Source: Shimia sp. R10_1 (GTDB taxonomy: Bacteria > Pseudomonadota > Alphaproteobacteria > Rhodobacterales > Rhodobacteraceae). Taken from it: DNA of 64,000 nt. The stretch lies in NCBI RefSeq assembly GCF_017744095.1, contig NZ_JAGHQX010000007.1:207586-271585 (forward strand). Direction: 5' to 3'. A program made the position numbers and the translations under genes. The notes beneath the pieces are model-generated. The model was not told the origin of the DNA and made no database searches. It was given only the letters and a program-made list of their open reading frames with translations. Shown piece after piece: positions 44,516-53,238 of the stretch; position 1 is the stretch's first letter, and every line of letters begins with the position of its first letter.

Positions 44516-45418
44516 ATGGGGATGGATAAACAAATGAAGGTGCTTAAAAAACTGGCCATGAGCCTATGTGTTTCAGTGGTTGTCGCAACATCTGCACAAA
44601 CCCAGGAGTTCACATCGCCGGAAATTTTGATTATCGGCGACAGTCAGATTTCCTTTGGATCCGGGCCCGCTTTTCTAGAGTTTTTCAGCGATATCAAAAG
44701 CCATTGCCATCCAAACGCACGGCAAAAACAAAACCTCAAACACCTGGGTGAAATGCGCGTCGGTGTGATCGGGGTGCGATCGAGCTCCATAGATTCCTGG
44801 ACAGCCAGATCCGGACGAGCCAAAGACACAATCTGCAAAGTGGATCCTAAATGGAATGTCAACGCTGGCACCTATGGATTTGTGAACCAGACTGGCAACA
44901 AATACGTGCAAATCGGCAAAGGTAAAGAATACCAATTTTGCGCGCCTGGCAGTTCGCCTTTGGAAGAAATGCTGCGCGATGGATACTATGATCCCAAACT
45001 GATCCTCATGTCATTTCTCGGCAATTCAGCCAAGCGGTGGGCAAACTCTCCCGAAGCGGCCATCAAAGATGTCAAACGTCTAAAATCCCAGTTGCCGCGC
45101 AACATGCCGTGTATTTTCATGACGACGGCGCCCGCCTACAAAAAGGAAATCGTCGATCTGCGCTTACGCGCGCAGCAAAATCTGATGACTGCGTTCAAGG
45201 AAACAGGCCTTCAATGCACTTTTGTCCCTGGTGCAACACCGGAGACAGTTGCCGCCAATCAAGGGAACAAACATTATTTCCGCCTCAATAAAAACGGTAT
45301 GGTGAAAGATCCCTATCACCCCAACGAAGCAGCGGCCAAAAACTTCTTTGCGTTGGAAATGAACCGGATATGTGACGCGATCTTTGAACAGATCGAGCCG
45401 ACTAACAAACAAAGCTAA
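44516..45418 (+). CDS. Secreted SGNH-hydrolase-like protein, copy 2
   Basis: This 300-residue tandem paralogue of the preceding protein shares the order of motifs: Ser43 in LIIGDSQISFG, IGVRSSS, Asn170 in FLGNSAKRW and Asp265/His268 in VKDPYHP, plus the VQIGKGKEYQFC block. The true start may be Met7 (44534), which follows GGGGATGGA and gives a cleaner signal peptide cut near SAQTQ. The two copies differ over much of their length, so the duplication is old and both are likely kept by selection. No other pathway gene adjoins to give the substrate. Confidence 0.75.
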   Translation: MGMDKQMKVLKKLAMSLCVSVVVATSAQTQEFTSPEILIIGDSQISFGSGPAFLEFFSDIKSHCHPNARQKQNLKHLGEMRVGVIGVRSSSIDSWTARSGRAKDTICKVDPKWNVNAGTYGFVNQTGNKYVQIGKGKEYQFCAPGSSPLEEMLRDGYYDPKLILMSFLGNSAKRWANSPEAAIKDVKRLKSQLPRNMPCIFMTTAPAYKKEIVDLRLRAQQNLMTAFKETGLQCTFVPGATPETVAANQGNKHYFRLNKNGMVKDPYHPNEAAAKNFFALEMNRICDAIFEQIEPTNKQS

Positions 45419-45640
45419 GATTAAGGCGACAACGGTTGTTCTCGAATGGGTTGAACGCGCGCATCGCAACAGCGATTGTGGATCTTCTGTAGGTCAACGG
45501 CTCACAATTCTAGCGATCTAAAATGCACGGTTATCGCACGCAGAAACGGTGCGCATTTTAATGATCCCACGTCGGATTTTCAGAGTCCGTCAACTTCTTG
45601 CATCTACTCCAATGAACCATCAACCGATGGGAGCCAGAAA

Positions 45641-47980
45641 TTGGATCAACGCGTACAGGCTGAGACAGCCGAAGACATCTTTGCCCTTATCAAAACGATC
45701 CCTGCACACGACCAAAGCGGGCCGGTTGCGGCGCTTCTGTCGGATGGTGATATATCAGAACTCATGATCTCGGTTGCGACCGACGACTTCGCGACTGTAC
45801 GCGAGAATGCCCGCGTCGGCAGTGGCGTGAATTTTCAAGGCGCCTATGGCACAAGCCCCCTCCTCTTTGCAGCAACCCTGAAGCACCCAGATGTTTTCGC
45901 GTTCTTACTCGACAGTGGCGCTCGATTGGATCTCGCACTTGCACCAGAGGCCTCCGCAGTCACCTGGGCTGCGCGCTTTGGTAGCGTCGACACCATGGCA
46001 CACGTGATCCGCGCAGCACTCGCGTTCGAAGATCGCAGCCATATGATCTTCTTTCAGGCCCTAGAAGGTCTCGTGCGTTCTGACGATGCCGCCCCGAAAC
46101 TGGAACGCCTGGTCGGCTTTGGTTTCAACTTTATTCTGCCGAGCCCAAAAAAACTTACGCCTATGCATGTCGCTGCAAGCGCAGGCAACATCGAGGCCAT
46201 AAGGAAGCTTTCAGCATTTGGGCTGGATCTCGCAAGTGCAGGTGAAAACGGCGTGACACCAATGCATATGGCTGTGGTTGCTGGTCAACTACATGCTGTG
46301 GAAGCGATGATTGCGGCAGGTGCGGATCTTGAATGCACTGACAATCGCGGTGAAACACCTCTATTTTATGTCTCTTCGCGAGATGGCGGGCAAATGTTTG
46401 ATGCTCTCATCAAACTCGGGGCAAAAATCGACGCGCGCCGCTTTGACGGCGGCACCATCTTGCACAAAGTCGCAGCACTTGGCGATGTGCGCCTGTTTGA
46501 TCGCCTCATTCATCTTGGCGTCGGCCTGGAAGATCGCGACAACAAGGGCAATACAGCACTGCACACAGCCTCTGGTGCGAGCCAATTGGTTGCCATGCGC
46601 AAGCTACAGAGCCTCGGAGCAGATCTTGAAGCCAGAAACGGGCGGCAGGAAACGCCAATCTTTCTGACCATCAACGCGGAAAACCCTGCGGCATTCCGTG
46701 CCTTAGACAAACTTGGCGCGGATCTTTCCAAGCACCGCAGCTATGGCACCAGCCTTTTGCATGACGCGGCCCGCTGGGGCAGAATGGAGATTTTGAAAAC
46801 CCTGCTGGAAAACGGTGGGAATGTGAACTGTGTCAATGAATTTGAAGAGACACCGCTCCATTTTGCTGCGAAATTTGGCCATATCGAAGCAATCAAGATG
46901 CTCCATGAATTTGGTGCGAACCTTGAAATAGAGAACAAACAAGGGGAAACGCCGATCAACTCCACGATGGAGGCACTGGGACGCAAATCATTTGCAACGC
47001 TTTCTCAGCTCGGCGCGAACACCAAAACTTTGAACAGATTTGGTGAGGGGTTAATCCATTCCTCCGCGCGATGCTCAGATCTTGAAATCTTTGAGAAGGT
47101 TATCGAAGAAGGCGTCGATGTAAACGCAACTTCAGAAATCGGCGAGGGCGCATTCCACTATGCTGCCCGGTCTCCGATTGCCAAAAAGAAACTCGATATT
47201 CTCAGCTTGCTTGGCGCAGAAATCGAAGCTGAAGACGATCGAGGGCGTACGGCAATGCACTCCGCCGCCGAAGCAAAAAACATGCCTGGCATCAACGCAC
47301 TCTACGATATGGGGTTAAGCCCCGTTGCGAAAGACCGGCAAGGCGTGACGCCGTTGCATTTAGCAGCCGCGTCAAGTCGTTCTGAAGGCACTCAAGCCAT
47401 CAAAGCACTTGTTGGCATGGGAGCGGAAGTCAATGAGATTGACAGCAATGGGCTTACACCGCTCCACTATGCAGCCGCGTCTGGCCACGCATCAAACATT
47501 CGCGCTTTGGTTAAACTCGGGGCGCGGGTGAACGTCGTAGACCCTAAAGACAACACACCGCTGCACCTCGCAGCCAAAGCAGAAAAGAAAGAAGCCTTGG
47601 CGGAGCTGTGTGACCTCGGCGCGGCGTTGGACGCCCGGAATGCAGACAACCACAACGCTCTACATATTGCGGCGATGGGAAACACGCGTCGGATGGCGCT
47701 GATCACATTGCTCCTGCAAAAAGGATGCGACATCAACTGGCGAACGGGTCTTGGCGAAACCGTCGCGCATTTGATTGCAGAGGACAACGATCTGAAACCC
47801 GTTATTCTCATCCGCCATATGGAAGAGCTCGCCGAGCTCGGTGTGGATTTCTTTTTCCGCAATCGCAAAGGGTTGGGCGCGCTCCAAATTGCTCAGGAAC
47901 ATGTTGAAAGCCATGGTGAGGAGTGGGAGCGCAAAAAAATCGCGCAACTGCGCAAAAAACGCGGCCGGAATGCATCCTAG
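45641..47980 (+). CDS. Large ankyrin-repeat protein
   Basis: This soluble protein of about 779 residues is built almost entirely of ankyrin repeats, about 18 by eye, with phrases such as GVTPMHMAVVAGQLHAVEAMIAAGADLE, ETPLHFAAKFGHIEAIKMLHEFGANLE and GLTPLHYAAASGHASNIRALVKLGARVN. No signal peptide or catalytic domain is visible, so a protein-binding role in the cytoplasm is likely. The upstream 55 codons (from GTG 45476) lack a ribosome-binding site and look non-coding, so I favour the TTG at 45641, which follows GGGAG by seven bases. The end is basic (RKKIAQLRKKRGR). Confidence 0.82.
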   Translation: MDQRVQAETAEDIFALIKTIPAHDQSGPVAALLSDGDISELMISVATDDFATVRENARVGSGVNFQGAYGTSPLLFAATLKHPDVFAFLLDSGARLDLALAPEASAVTWAARFGSVDTMAHVIRAALAFEDRSHMIFFQALEGLVRSDDAAPKLERLVGFGFNFILPSPKKLTPMHVAASAGNIEAIRKLSAFGLDLASAGENGVTPMHMAVVAGQLHAVEAMIAAGADLECTDNRGETPLFYVSSRDGGQMFDALIKLGAKIDARRFDGGTILHKVAALGDVRLFDRLIHLGVGLEDRDNKGNTALHTASGASQLVAMRKLQSLGADLEARNGRQETPIFLTINAENPAAFRALDKLGADLSKHRSYGTSLLHDAARWGRMEILKTLLENGGNVNCVNEFEETPLHFAAKFGHIEAIKMLHEFGANLEIENKQGETPINSTMEALGRKSFATLSQLGANTKTLNRFGEGLIHSSARCSDLEIFEKVIEEGVDVNATSEIGEGAFHYAARSPIAKKKLDILSLLGAEIEAEDDRGRTAMHSAAEAKNMPGINALYDMGLSPVAKDRQGVTPLHLAAASSRSEGTQAIKALVGMGAEVNEIDSNGLTPLHYAAASGHASNIRALVKLGARVNVVDPKDNTPLHLAAKAEKKEALAELCDLGAALDARNADNHNALHIAAMGNTRRMALITLLLQKGCDINWRTGLGETVAHLIAEDNDLKPVILIRHMEELAELGVDFFFRNRKGLGALQIAQEHVESHGEEWERKKIAQLRKKRGRNAS

Positions 47981-48102
47981 CCAATAGGATCAAAAACTTC
48001 ACAAAGGAATCTCCCTCCTCAAAAGGGGGAGGTTCTCGCGTTTGATGAGCGTCGCATTGGGGAAGGTGATTTTGAATAGTTTGCCACCAATGGAATCCCT
48101 TT

Positions 48103-48993
48103 TTAGGCACCAATCAACGCTGTTCCGCGCAAGTCACTTGGAGACACCCCAAACTTTCGGGAAAACTCACGACTAAACTGTGTCGGGCTTTCATAGCCCA
48201 CATCATAAGCGGTCGCCGCCACTGTCAGGCTGCCGATCGACAGCAGACGCCGCGCTTCCATCAGGCGCAGCTCTTTCTGGTATTGCAGTGGTGTGGTCGA
48301 GGTCACCGCTTTGAAATGCTCATGAAACGCCGAGGCGCTCATGCCGGATTCTGCCGCCAGATCCGCCACCGGAATCTGGGTTTTGAAGTTTGCGCGGATA
48401 TAGGCAATGGTCTTGGAAATCCGGCTCGCCGCGCTTTCATGGCGCAAAAGCTGGCGCAGCATCGCCCCATGCCGGGCCCGCAGCAGGCGGAAGTGAATTT
48501 CTTTCAGCACCAATGGCGCCAATGCCCGCGCCTCGACCGGATCACGCGACAGCTGATAAAGCCGGACCACCGCATCCACCAGCGCCGCATCGCCCTTGTC
48601 CACATTCATCGAATGCAGCTCTTTGCTCGGCTCTCCGATCCCGCCAATCTCATCATAAAGACTGCGCGCAAGCGCCAGATCGAGCTTCAGCGCCAGCGCC
48701 ACATAAGGCGCCTCCGCGCTGGCCTGTATCACCGCAGACTCCACATGCACCGCATGGCTGACCACCAGCGTGTCCCCCGCGGTGTAGCGGATCACCCGCC
48801 CGCCAATCTGTGCTTCCTTGGTGCCCTGCAACACCAGACACATGATCGGCTCATAAAACCCCGGCGTACAATCGCTCACATTCGGGTCCGCAAAGGCAAA
48901 CAGCCCATCCACCCCGGTGGCACATCCAACGCCCAATGCGCCTTGATCCGCCACATGGTCAAAAACGTCCTGCACAAAATCTTTTGTGATCAT
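48103..48993 (-). CDS. AraC-family transcriptional regulator (AraC_N type)
   Basis: This 296-residue regulator has an N-terminal cupin-like AraC_N sensor (FYEPIMCLVLQGTKEAQIGGRVIRYTAGDTLVVSHAVHV) and a C-terminal double helix-turn-helix (IPVADLAAESGMSASAFHEHFKAVTSTTPLQYQKELRLMEARRLL, VAATAYDVGYESPTQFSREFSRKFGVSPSDLRG). It diverges from the SDR-IorA-IorB genes with about 220 bp between, so it probably controls them and itself. Related regulators often sit by SDR or oxidoreductase genes and may sense an aldehyde or alcohol. Confidence 0.93.
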   Translation of the reverse strand: MITKDFVQDVFDHVADQGALGVGCATGVDGLFAFADPNVSDCTPGFYEPIMCLVLQGTKEAQIGGRVIRYTAGDTLVVSHAVHVESAVIQASAEAPYVALALKLDLALARSLYDEIGGIGEPSKELHSMNVDKGDAALVDAVVRLYQLSRDPVEARALAPLVLKEIHFRLLRARHGAMLRQLLRHESAASRISKTIAYIRANFKTQIPVADLAAESGMSASAFHEHFKAVTSTTPLQYQKELRLMEARRLLSIGSLTVAATAYDVGYESPTQFSREFSRKFGVSPSDLRGTALIGA

Positions 48994-49213
48994 CGGGGCC
49001 TCCTTTGCCCCACAAATATAGGGCTGTCACGCCGCAGAAAAATACACAAAAGCCGCCGCTCTGGAGGATTAGGCAGATCATTTGGAGAAACAGGCAACCT
49101 CTTTGCCCAGCCCTGTGCTATCTTGTGAGCGCGAACATCACTTTTCCCGCTCACGAAACTCATGCCACTTCAGCGCCTTTTATCGCAGCTCTGACGCAGG
49201 AACGAGAGACACC

Positions 49214-50059
49214 ATGTATCAAGACGCACTTCAGGCAGGCGGCTGGGCCGTTGTCACCGGTGGCGCAAGCGGCGTCGGCTTTGCCGCTGCGGAGCGCTTT
49301 GCGCAGGATGGCCTGAGCGTGCTGCTGGCGGACCTGCCCGGCGAGGCGCTCTCTGAGGCGGCGGAGGCCATCGGCGATCTGCTTGTCGAAGGCGCCGAGG
49401 TCACCACCCTGCCCACAGACGTGAGCGATGCAACCGCCGTGCAGGCCCTTGCAGACGCGGCCTTTGCGCTCGGCGATGTGGCGGTTTTGATGAACAACGC
49501 AGGCATCGGCCTGCCAAGCAGCAGCTGGGATCACGCCGAGGCCTGGCGCAAAACGCTGGAGGTCAACCTCTTTGGGGTGATCAACGGCCTGCAGGCCTTC
49601 CTGCCCCGCATGGTGGCCGCAAACCGCCCGGCTGTTGTGATCAACACAGGCTCCAAACAGGGCATCACCACACCACCGGGCAACCCGGCCTACAACGTGT
49701 CCAAGGCGGGCGTGAAAGTCGCCACCGAAAGCCTCGCCCATGAGCTGCGCGAAGCCCGCGCGCCGATTTCCGCCCATCTGTTTGTGCCCGGCTTCACCTA
49801 CACCGGCATGATTTCGCGCCATATCCCCGAAAAACCGGCCGGCGCTTGGACATCTGAGCAAACCGTAGATCATCTGATAACGCGCATGACGGTAGGGGAT
49901 TTTTACATCCTTTGCCCGGACAACGACGTATCCCAAGCACGTGACATGCGCCGCGTGACCTGGGCCTTGGGGGACATCCTTGAAAACCGCCCCGCCCTGT
50001 CGCGGTGGCACCCGGACTATGCAGAGCAATTTGCAGAGTTTGAACAACCAAAAGACTGA
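49214..50059 (+). CDS. Short-chain dehydrogenase/reductase
   Basis: This NAD(P)-dependent oxidoreductase has 281 residues when started at MYQDALQAGGW (49214). The cofactor motif is VTGGASGVGFAAAERF, followed by LMNNAGIGLP. The catalytic Ser and the Tyr/Lys pair are in VINTGSKQGITTPPGNPAYNVSKAGVK. The earlier in-frame ATG at 49082 gives a leader with no fold, so it was rejected. It precedes iorA by 29 bp in the same direction, divergent from the AraC gene, and probably handles an alcohol or carbonyl intermediate of the same pathway. Confidence 0.93.
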   Translation: MYQDALQAGGWAVVTGGASGVGFAAAERFAQDGLSVLLADLPGEALSEAAEAIGDLLVEGAEVTTLPTDVSDATAVQALADAAFALGDVAVLMNNAGIGLPSSSWDHAEAWRKTLEVNLFGVINGLQAFLPRMVAANRPAVVINTGSKQGITTPPGNPAYNVSKAGVKVATESLAHELREARAPISAHLFVPGFTYTGMISRHIPEKPAGAWTSEQTVDHLITRMTVGDFYILCPDNDVSQARDMRRVTWALGDILENRPALSRWHPDYAEQFAEFEQPKD

Positions 50060-50088
50060 TAACTGAGCCAGAGGGAGACCTGATAGCT

Positions 50089-50553
50089 ATGGCAATCTCA
50101 CTGAAATTGAACGGCAAGACCCATGAGGTCGAGGCCGAACCGGGCACCCCGCTGCTGTGGGTGATCCGCGACGAGCTGAAACTGACCGGCACCAAATTTG
50201 GCTGCGGCGTGGCCTCCTGTGGCGCCTGCACCGTGCACATGAACGGCGAACCTGTGCGCTCCTGCCAGACCTACATCGAAGATGTGGAAGACGCCGAAAT
50301 CACCACCATCGAAAAGATGGAAGAAGACAAAGTCGGCGCGGCAGTGCAGCAGGCATGGCTGGAGCTTGACGTTGTGCAATGCGGCTACTGCCAGTCCGGC
50401 CAGATCATGAACGCCGTGGGCCTGCTGCGCGAAAACGCCAAGCCCACCGCCGAAGAGATCGACGATTACATGTATGGCAACGCCTGCCGCTGTGCCACCT
50501 ACCAGCGCATCCGCGCCGGTGTGCAGCGTGCCGCCGAAATTCTGGAGGCATAA
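50089..50553 (+). CDS. Molybdenum hydroxylase iron-sulfur subunit (IorA type)
   Basis: This 154-residue small subunit carries two 2Fe-2S clusters. The plant-ferredoxin-like cluster uses FGCGVASCGACTVHMNGEPVRSC. The helical-domain cluster uses VQCGYCQSGQIM and GNACRCATYQRI. It passes electrons from the molybdenum centre of the large subunit to an acceptor. The strongest likeness is to isoquinoline 1-oxidoreductase alpha subunit and similar aldehyde oxidoreductases. It lies 4 bp before the large-subunit gene. No FAD subunit is present, as expected for the Ior type. Confidence 0.93.
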   Translation: MAISLKLNGKTHEVEAEPGTPLLWVIRDELKLTGTKFGCGVASCGACTVHMNGEPVRSCQTYIEDVEDAEITTIEKMEEDKVGAAVQQAWLELDVVQCGYCQSGQIMNAVGLLRENAKPTAEEIDDYMYGNACRCATYQRIRAGVQRAAEILEA

Positions 50554-50557
50554 GATA

Positions 50558-52744
50558 ATGACAGTTAATCTTTCTCGTCGCGGCTTTCTGAAATCCGCCG
50601 CCGCTGCTGGCGCAGCACTTTATGTCGGTGCTAACGCCAAAGGCGTTCTGGCCGCTTCCAGCTCTGCGAACGCAGCGCTCAACCCGTTTGTGAAAATCGG
50701 CGCTGATGGCCGCGCAATCGCGCTCATCAAACACGTCGAATTTGGCCAAGGCCCGGCCACCGGTCTGACCACGCTGATCGCCGAAGAGCTTGGCGTGACC
50801 ATGGATCAGATCACCTACGAATTCGCGCCCTCTGATCCGCAGGTCTACAACAACCTGTTCTTCGGTCCCTTCCAGGGTACTGGTGGTTCTACCGCCATGG
50901 CCAACTCCTGGATGCAGTACCGCACCGCCGGTGCGGCTGCGCGCGAGATGCTGATCTCCGCCGCCGCCAAAGAATGGGGGGTAGATGCCGCCTCTCTGGA
51001 CATCGTGGATGGCATAGTGACCGATGGTGGCAACTCCGCCTCCATGGGCGATTTTGTGGCCGCTGCTGCCGAAATGGACGTGCCAGCAGAACCACGCCTG
51101 CGCGACGCCTCCGAGTGGAAGCTCATCGGCAATGACGCGACCCGCCGTCTGGACAGCCCGATTAAGGTCAACGGTCAGGCCCAATTCGCCATGGACGTGC
51201 ATCTGGACAATCAGATGGTTGTGATGATCAAACGCACCCCGCAAAAAGGCGGCGTTGTGGCAAGCTTTGATGACAGCGCAGCCAAAGACGTCAAAGGCTT
51301 CATCATGGCGCAAGCCATGCCAACCAAAGCAGGTGTTGCGGTCTATGCCGAAAACACATGGGCGGCGATGCAGGCGCGTGAAGCGCTTGAGGTTGAATGG
51401 GATATGTCTGCGGCGGAGACCCGCTCTTCCAGCGAGATCAGAGATGAGATCATGGCCGCTCTGGCGACAGAGCCTACCTACAACGTCAACAAGGCAGATC
51501 GTGCGGCTGTGAAGGCGACGGTCGATGGTGCCGCAACAGTGCTGGAAAAAACGTTTTACTTCCCGCTCCTGGCCCATGCGCCAATGGAGCCGCTGAACTG
51601 CACCATTGAGCAAACTGCCGAGGGCAAAATCGTGCTGCACGATGGCGCGCAGATGCCAACAGGTCCGCATATGGCCTATCAGCAGATATATGAACTTCCC
51701 GCCGACAAAATAGAGATCAACAGTATGCTTGCTGGTGGCTCCTTTGGTCGTCGCGCAACGCCAGATGCTGACTACCAGGTCGAAGCTGGCCTTGCCTTCA
51801 TCATGACAGATCGCTCCCGCCCTGTGAAACTGGTCTGGGACCGCGAAGATGACATCCGCAGCGGCTACTATCGTCCGGCTGTCGGTCACAAAGTGCGCGT
51901 GGGTCTGGATGAAAGTGGCACCATCGTGGGCTGGGATCATCAGGTTGCAGGCCAGTCGATCATGAAAGGCACCGCTTTTGAGGCGATGGCCGTACATGAT
52001 GGAATCGACCATTCCACAGTCGAGGGCATTGCCGACAGCCCCTACACCATCCCAGGACAATCTCTTGGCCTTACGGACACCAAGAAGGCAACAAGCGTTC
52101 TTTGGTGGCGCTCCGTGGGCCACACACACACGGCTTATGTGATGGAAGTGATGATGGATCTGGCAGCCAAAGCCGCAGGTAAAGATCCGGTCGACTTCCG
52201 CCTGTCCTATCTGACCGGCGGTGGCGAGGCAGACCGCAAAGCGGCTGTGCTGAAACTGGCTGCAGAAAAAGCGGGCTGGGGTAACGCACCCGCCGGTCGC
52301 ACCCAAGGCATCGCCGTGCACAAATCCTTCGGCTCCTACGTGGCAGAAGTGGTGGAAATTTCGGGCAACAACGACGACGGCATCGTGATCGAAAAAGTCA
52401 CCGCCGCCGTGGACTGCGGCATCGCCGTCAACCCGGACACCGTGCGCGCGCAGATCGAAGGCGGCATCGGCTACGGCATCGGCCACGCCATGCGCGACCA
52501 GATCACACTGGATGGCGGTGCAGTGGAGCAATCCAACTTCCCAGATTACGAGCCCCTGCGGATCTCCGACATCAAGGCGATTGAAACCCACATCATCGCC
52601 TCTGCTGAAGCGCCCACCGGCATTGGTGAACCGGGCACCCCGCCCTCCGCACCGGCACTGGCCAATGCGATCGCGGCTCTGACAGATGACAGCCAACTGA
52701 TCGCAGAGCTGCCAATGGCAGAATCCGGCGTCTACTTCGTCTGA
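50558..52744 (+). CDS. Molybdopterin-binding large subunit (IorB type)
   Basis: This large subunit has about 728 residues. The start MTVNLSRRGFLKSAAAAGAAL carries a twin-arginine signal, so the enzyme works in the periplasm after folding with its cofactor. The IorB family phrases are seen: FGQGPATGLTTLIAEELG, FFGPFQGTGGSTAMANSW, RLDSPIKVNGQAQFAMDV, LAHAPMEPLNCTIE, GSFGRRATPDADYQVEA, and near the end AVDCGIAVNPDTVRAQIEGG and GIGEPGTPPSAPALANAI. The substrate is an aldehyde or N-heterocycle; isoquinoline itself is not implied. A terminator follows directly. Confidence 0.93.
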   Translation: MTVNLSRRGFLKSAAAAGAALYVGANAKGVLAASSSANAALNPFVKIGADGRAIALIKHVEFGQGPATGLTTLIAEELGVTMDQITYEFAPSDPQVYNNLFFGPFQGTGGSTAMANSWMQYRTAGAAAREMLISAAAKEWGVDAASLDIVDGIVTDGGNSASMGDFVAAAAEMDVPAEPRLRDASEWKLIGNDATRRLDSPIKVNGQAQFAMDVHLDNQMVVMIKRTPQKGGVVASFDDSAAKDVKGFIMAQAMPTKAGVAVYAENTWAAMQAREALEVEWDMSAAETRSSSEIRDEIMAALATEPTYNVNKADRAAVKATVDGAATVLEKTFYFPLLAHAPMEPLNCTIEQTAEGKIVLHDGAQMPTGPHMAYQQIYELPADKIEINSMLAGGSFGRRATPDADYQVEAGLAFIMTDRSRPVKLVWDREDDIRSGYYRPAVGHKVRVGLDESGTIVGWDHQVAGQSIMKGTAFEAMAVHDGIDHSTVEGIADSPYTIPGQSLGLTDTKKATSVLWWRSVGHTHTAYVMEVMMDLAAKAAGKDPVDFRLSYLTGGGEADRKAAVLKLAAEKAGWGNAPAGRTQGIAVHKSFGSYVAEVVEISGNNDDGIVIEKVTAAVDCGIAVNPDTVRAQIEGGIGYGIGHAMRDQITLDGGAVEQSNFPDYEPLRISDIKAIETHIIASAEAPTGIGEPGTPPSAPALANAIAALTDDSQLIAELPMAESGVYFV

Positions 52745-52765
52745 TAAGGCTCTGAAACAAAAGCC

Positions 52766-52804
52766 AAACCCGCGCCGAAAACCTCCTTCGGCGCGGGTTT
52801 TTTT
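52766..52804 (+). terminator. Rho-independent terminator after iorB
   Basis: A perfect 14-bp stem (AAACCCGCGCCGAA at 52766-52779; TTCGGCGCGGGTTT at 52787-52800) has a 7-base loop and a seven-T run, 22 bp after the IorB stop. Confidence 0.95.
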
Positions 52805-53238
52805 ATTTGATCGTATCTGACTTCCCCGCAGGGCCGCTTCGATCAACTTTCGATCGTCGTGGTTAAGCTGGACAGACCTGCCGCACGGCTTCAGACAAGA
52901 GCCTGTTACACGACCTCCGCAATCAAATTGCAAATCCGATAAAAAGAATTAGCATTATTAAATGCTACAGCCCAACTATCGCTGATACGAAACAGTTTAT
53001 ATCGTCCAACATCGCAGGCTCATTTACACAATTTTTCAGATATTTCTGACGAATCAGACCGGTATCCGTGGTGCCTTCAAGGGCGCTGAATCAGTGGCTG
53101 CCCATCAACGAATATTTCTTGACAAAAAAAATAAGTATTTTTAAGAGGGACTGCCTTGATACGTTAACCAATAGTTGGCAAGCCGGTAAAACAGCCAGTG
53201 CCTACGGCTTCAACAACCTCGCCTCCGAAAGCAATGCG
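52805..53238. other. Intergenic region ahead of the Exb-Ton genes
   Basis: No gene was recognised. The region holds a perfect inverted repeat TAGCATT-ATTA-AATGCTA at 52950-52967 and the palindrome TCTGA-CGAA-TCAGA near 53045-53058. Both may be regulator sites for the exbB operon. It is rich in A and T compared with the flanking genes. Confidence 0.5.
52950..52967. promoter_or_regulatory. Inverted repeat ahead of exbB, possible operator
   Basis: TAGCATT and AATGCTA are exact inverted 7-bp arms around ATTA. It lies about 290 bp before the exbB start within an AT-rich stretch. The size suits a dimeric regulator, possibly one responding to metal. The binding protein is not known. Confidence 0.4.

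Noticed and set aside
45476..45640. N-terminal extension of the ankyrin protein from GTG
   Set aside because: No ribosome-binding site, and the sequence has no repeat or helix pattern; the TTG at 45641 fits better.
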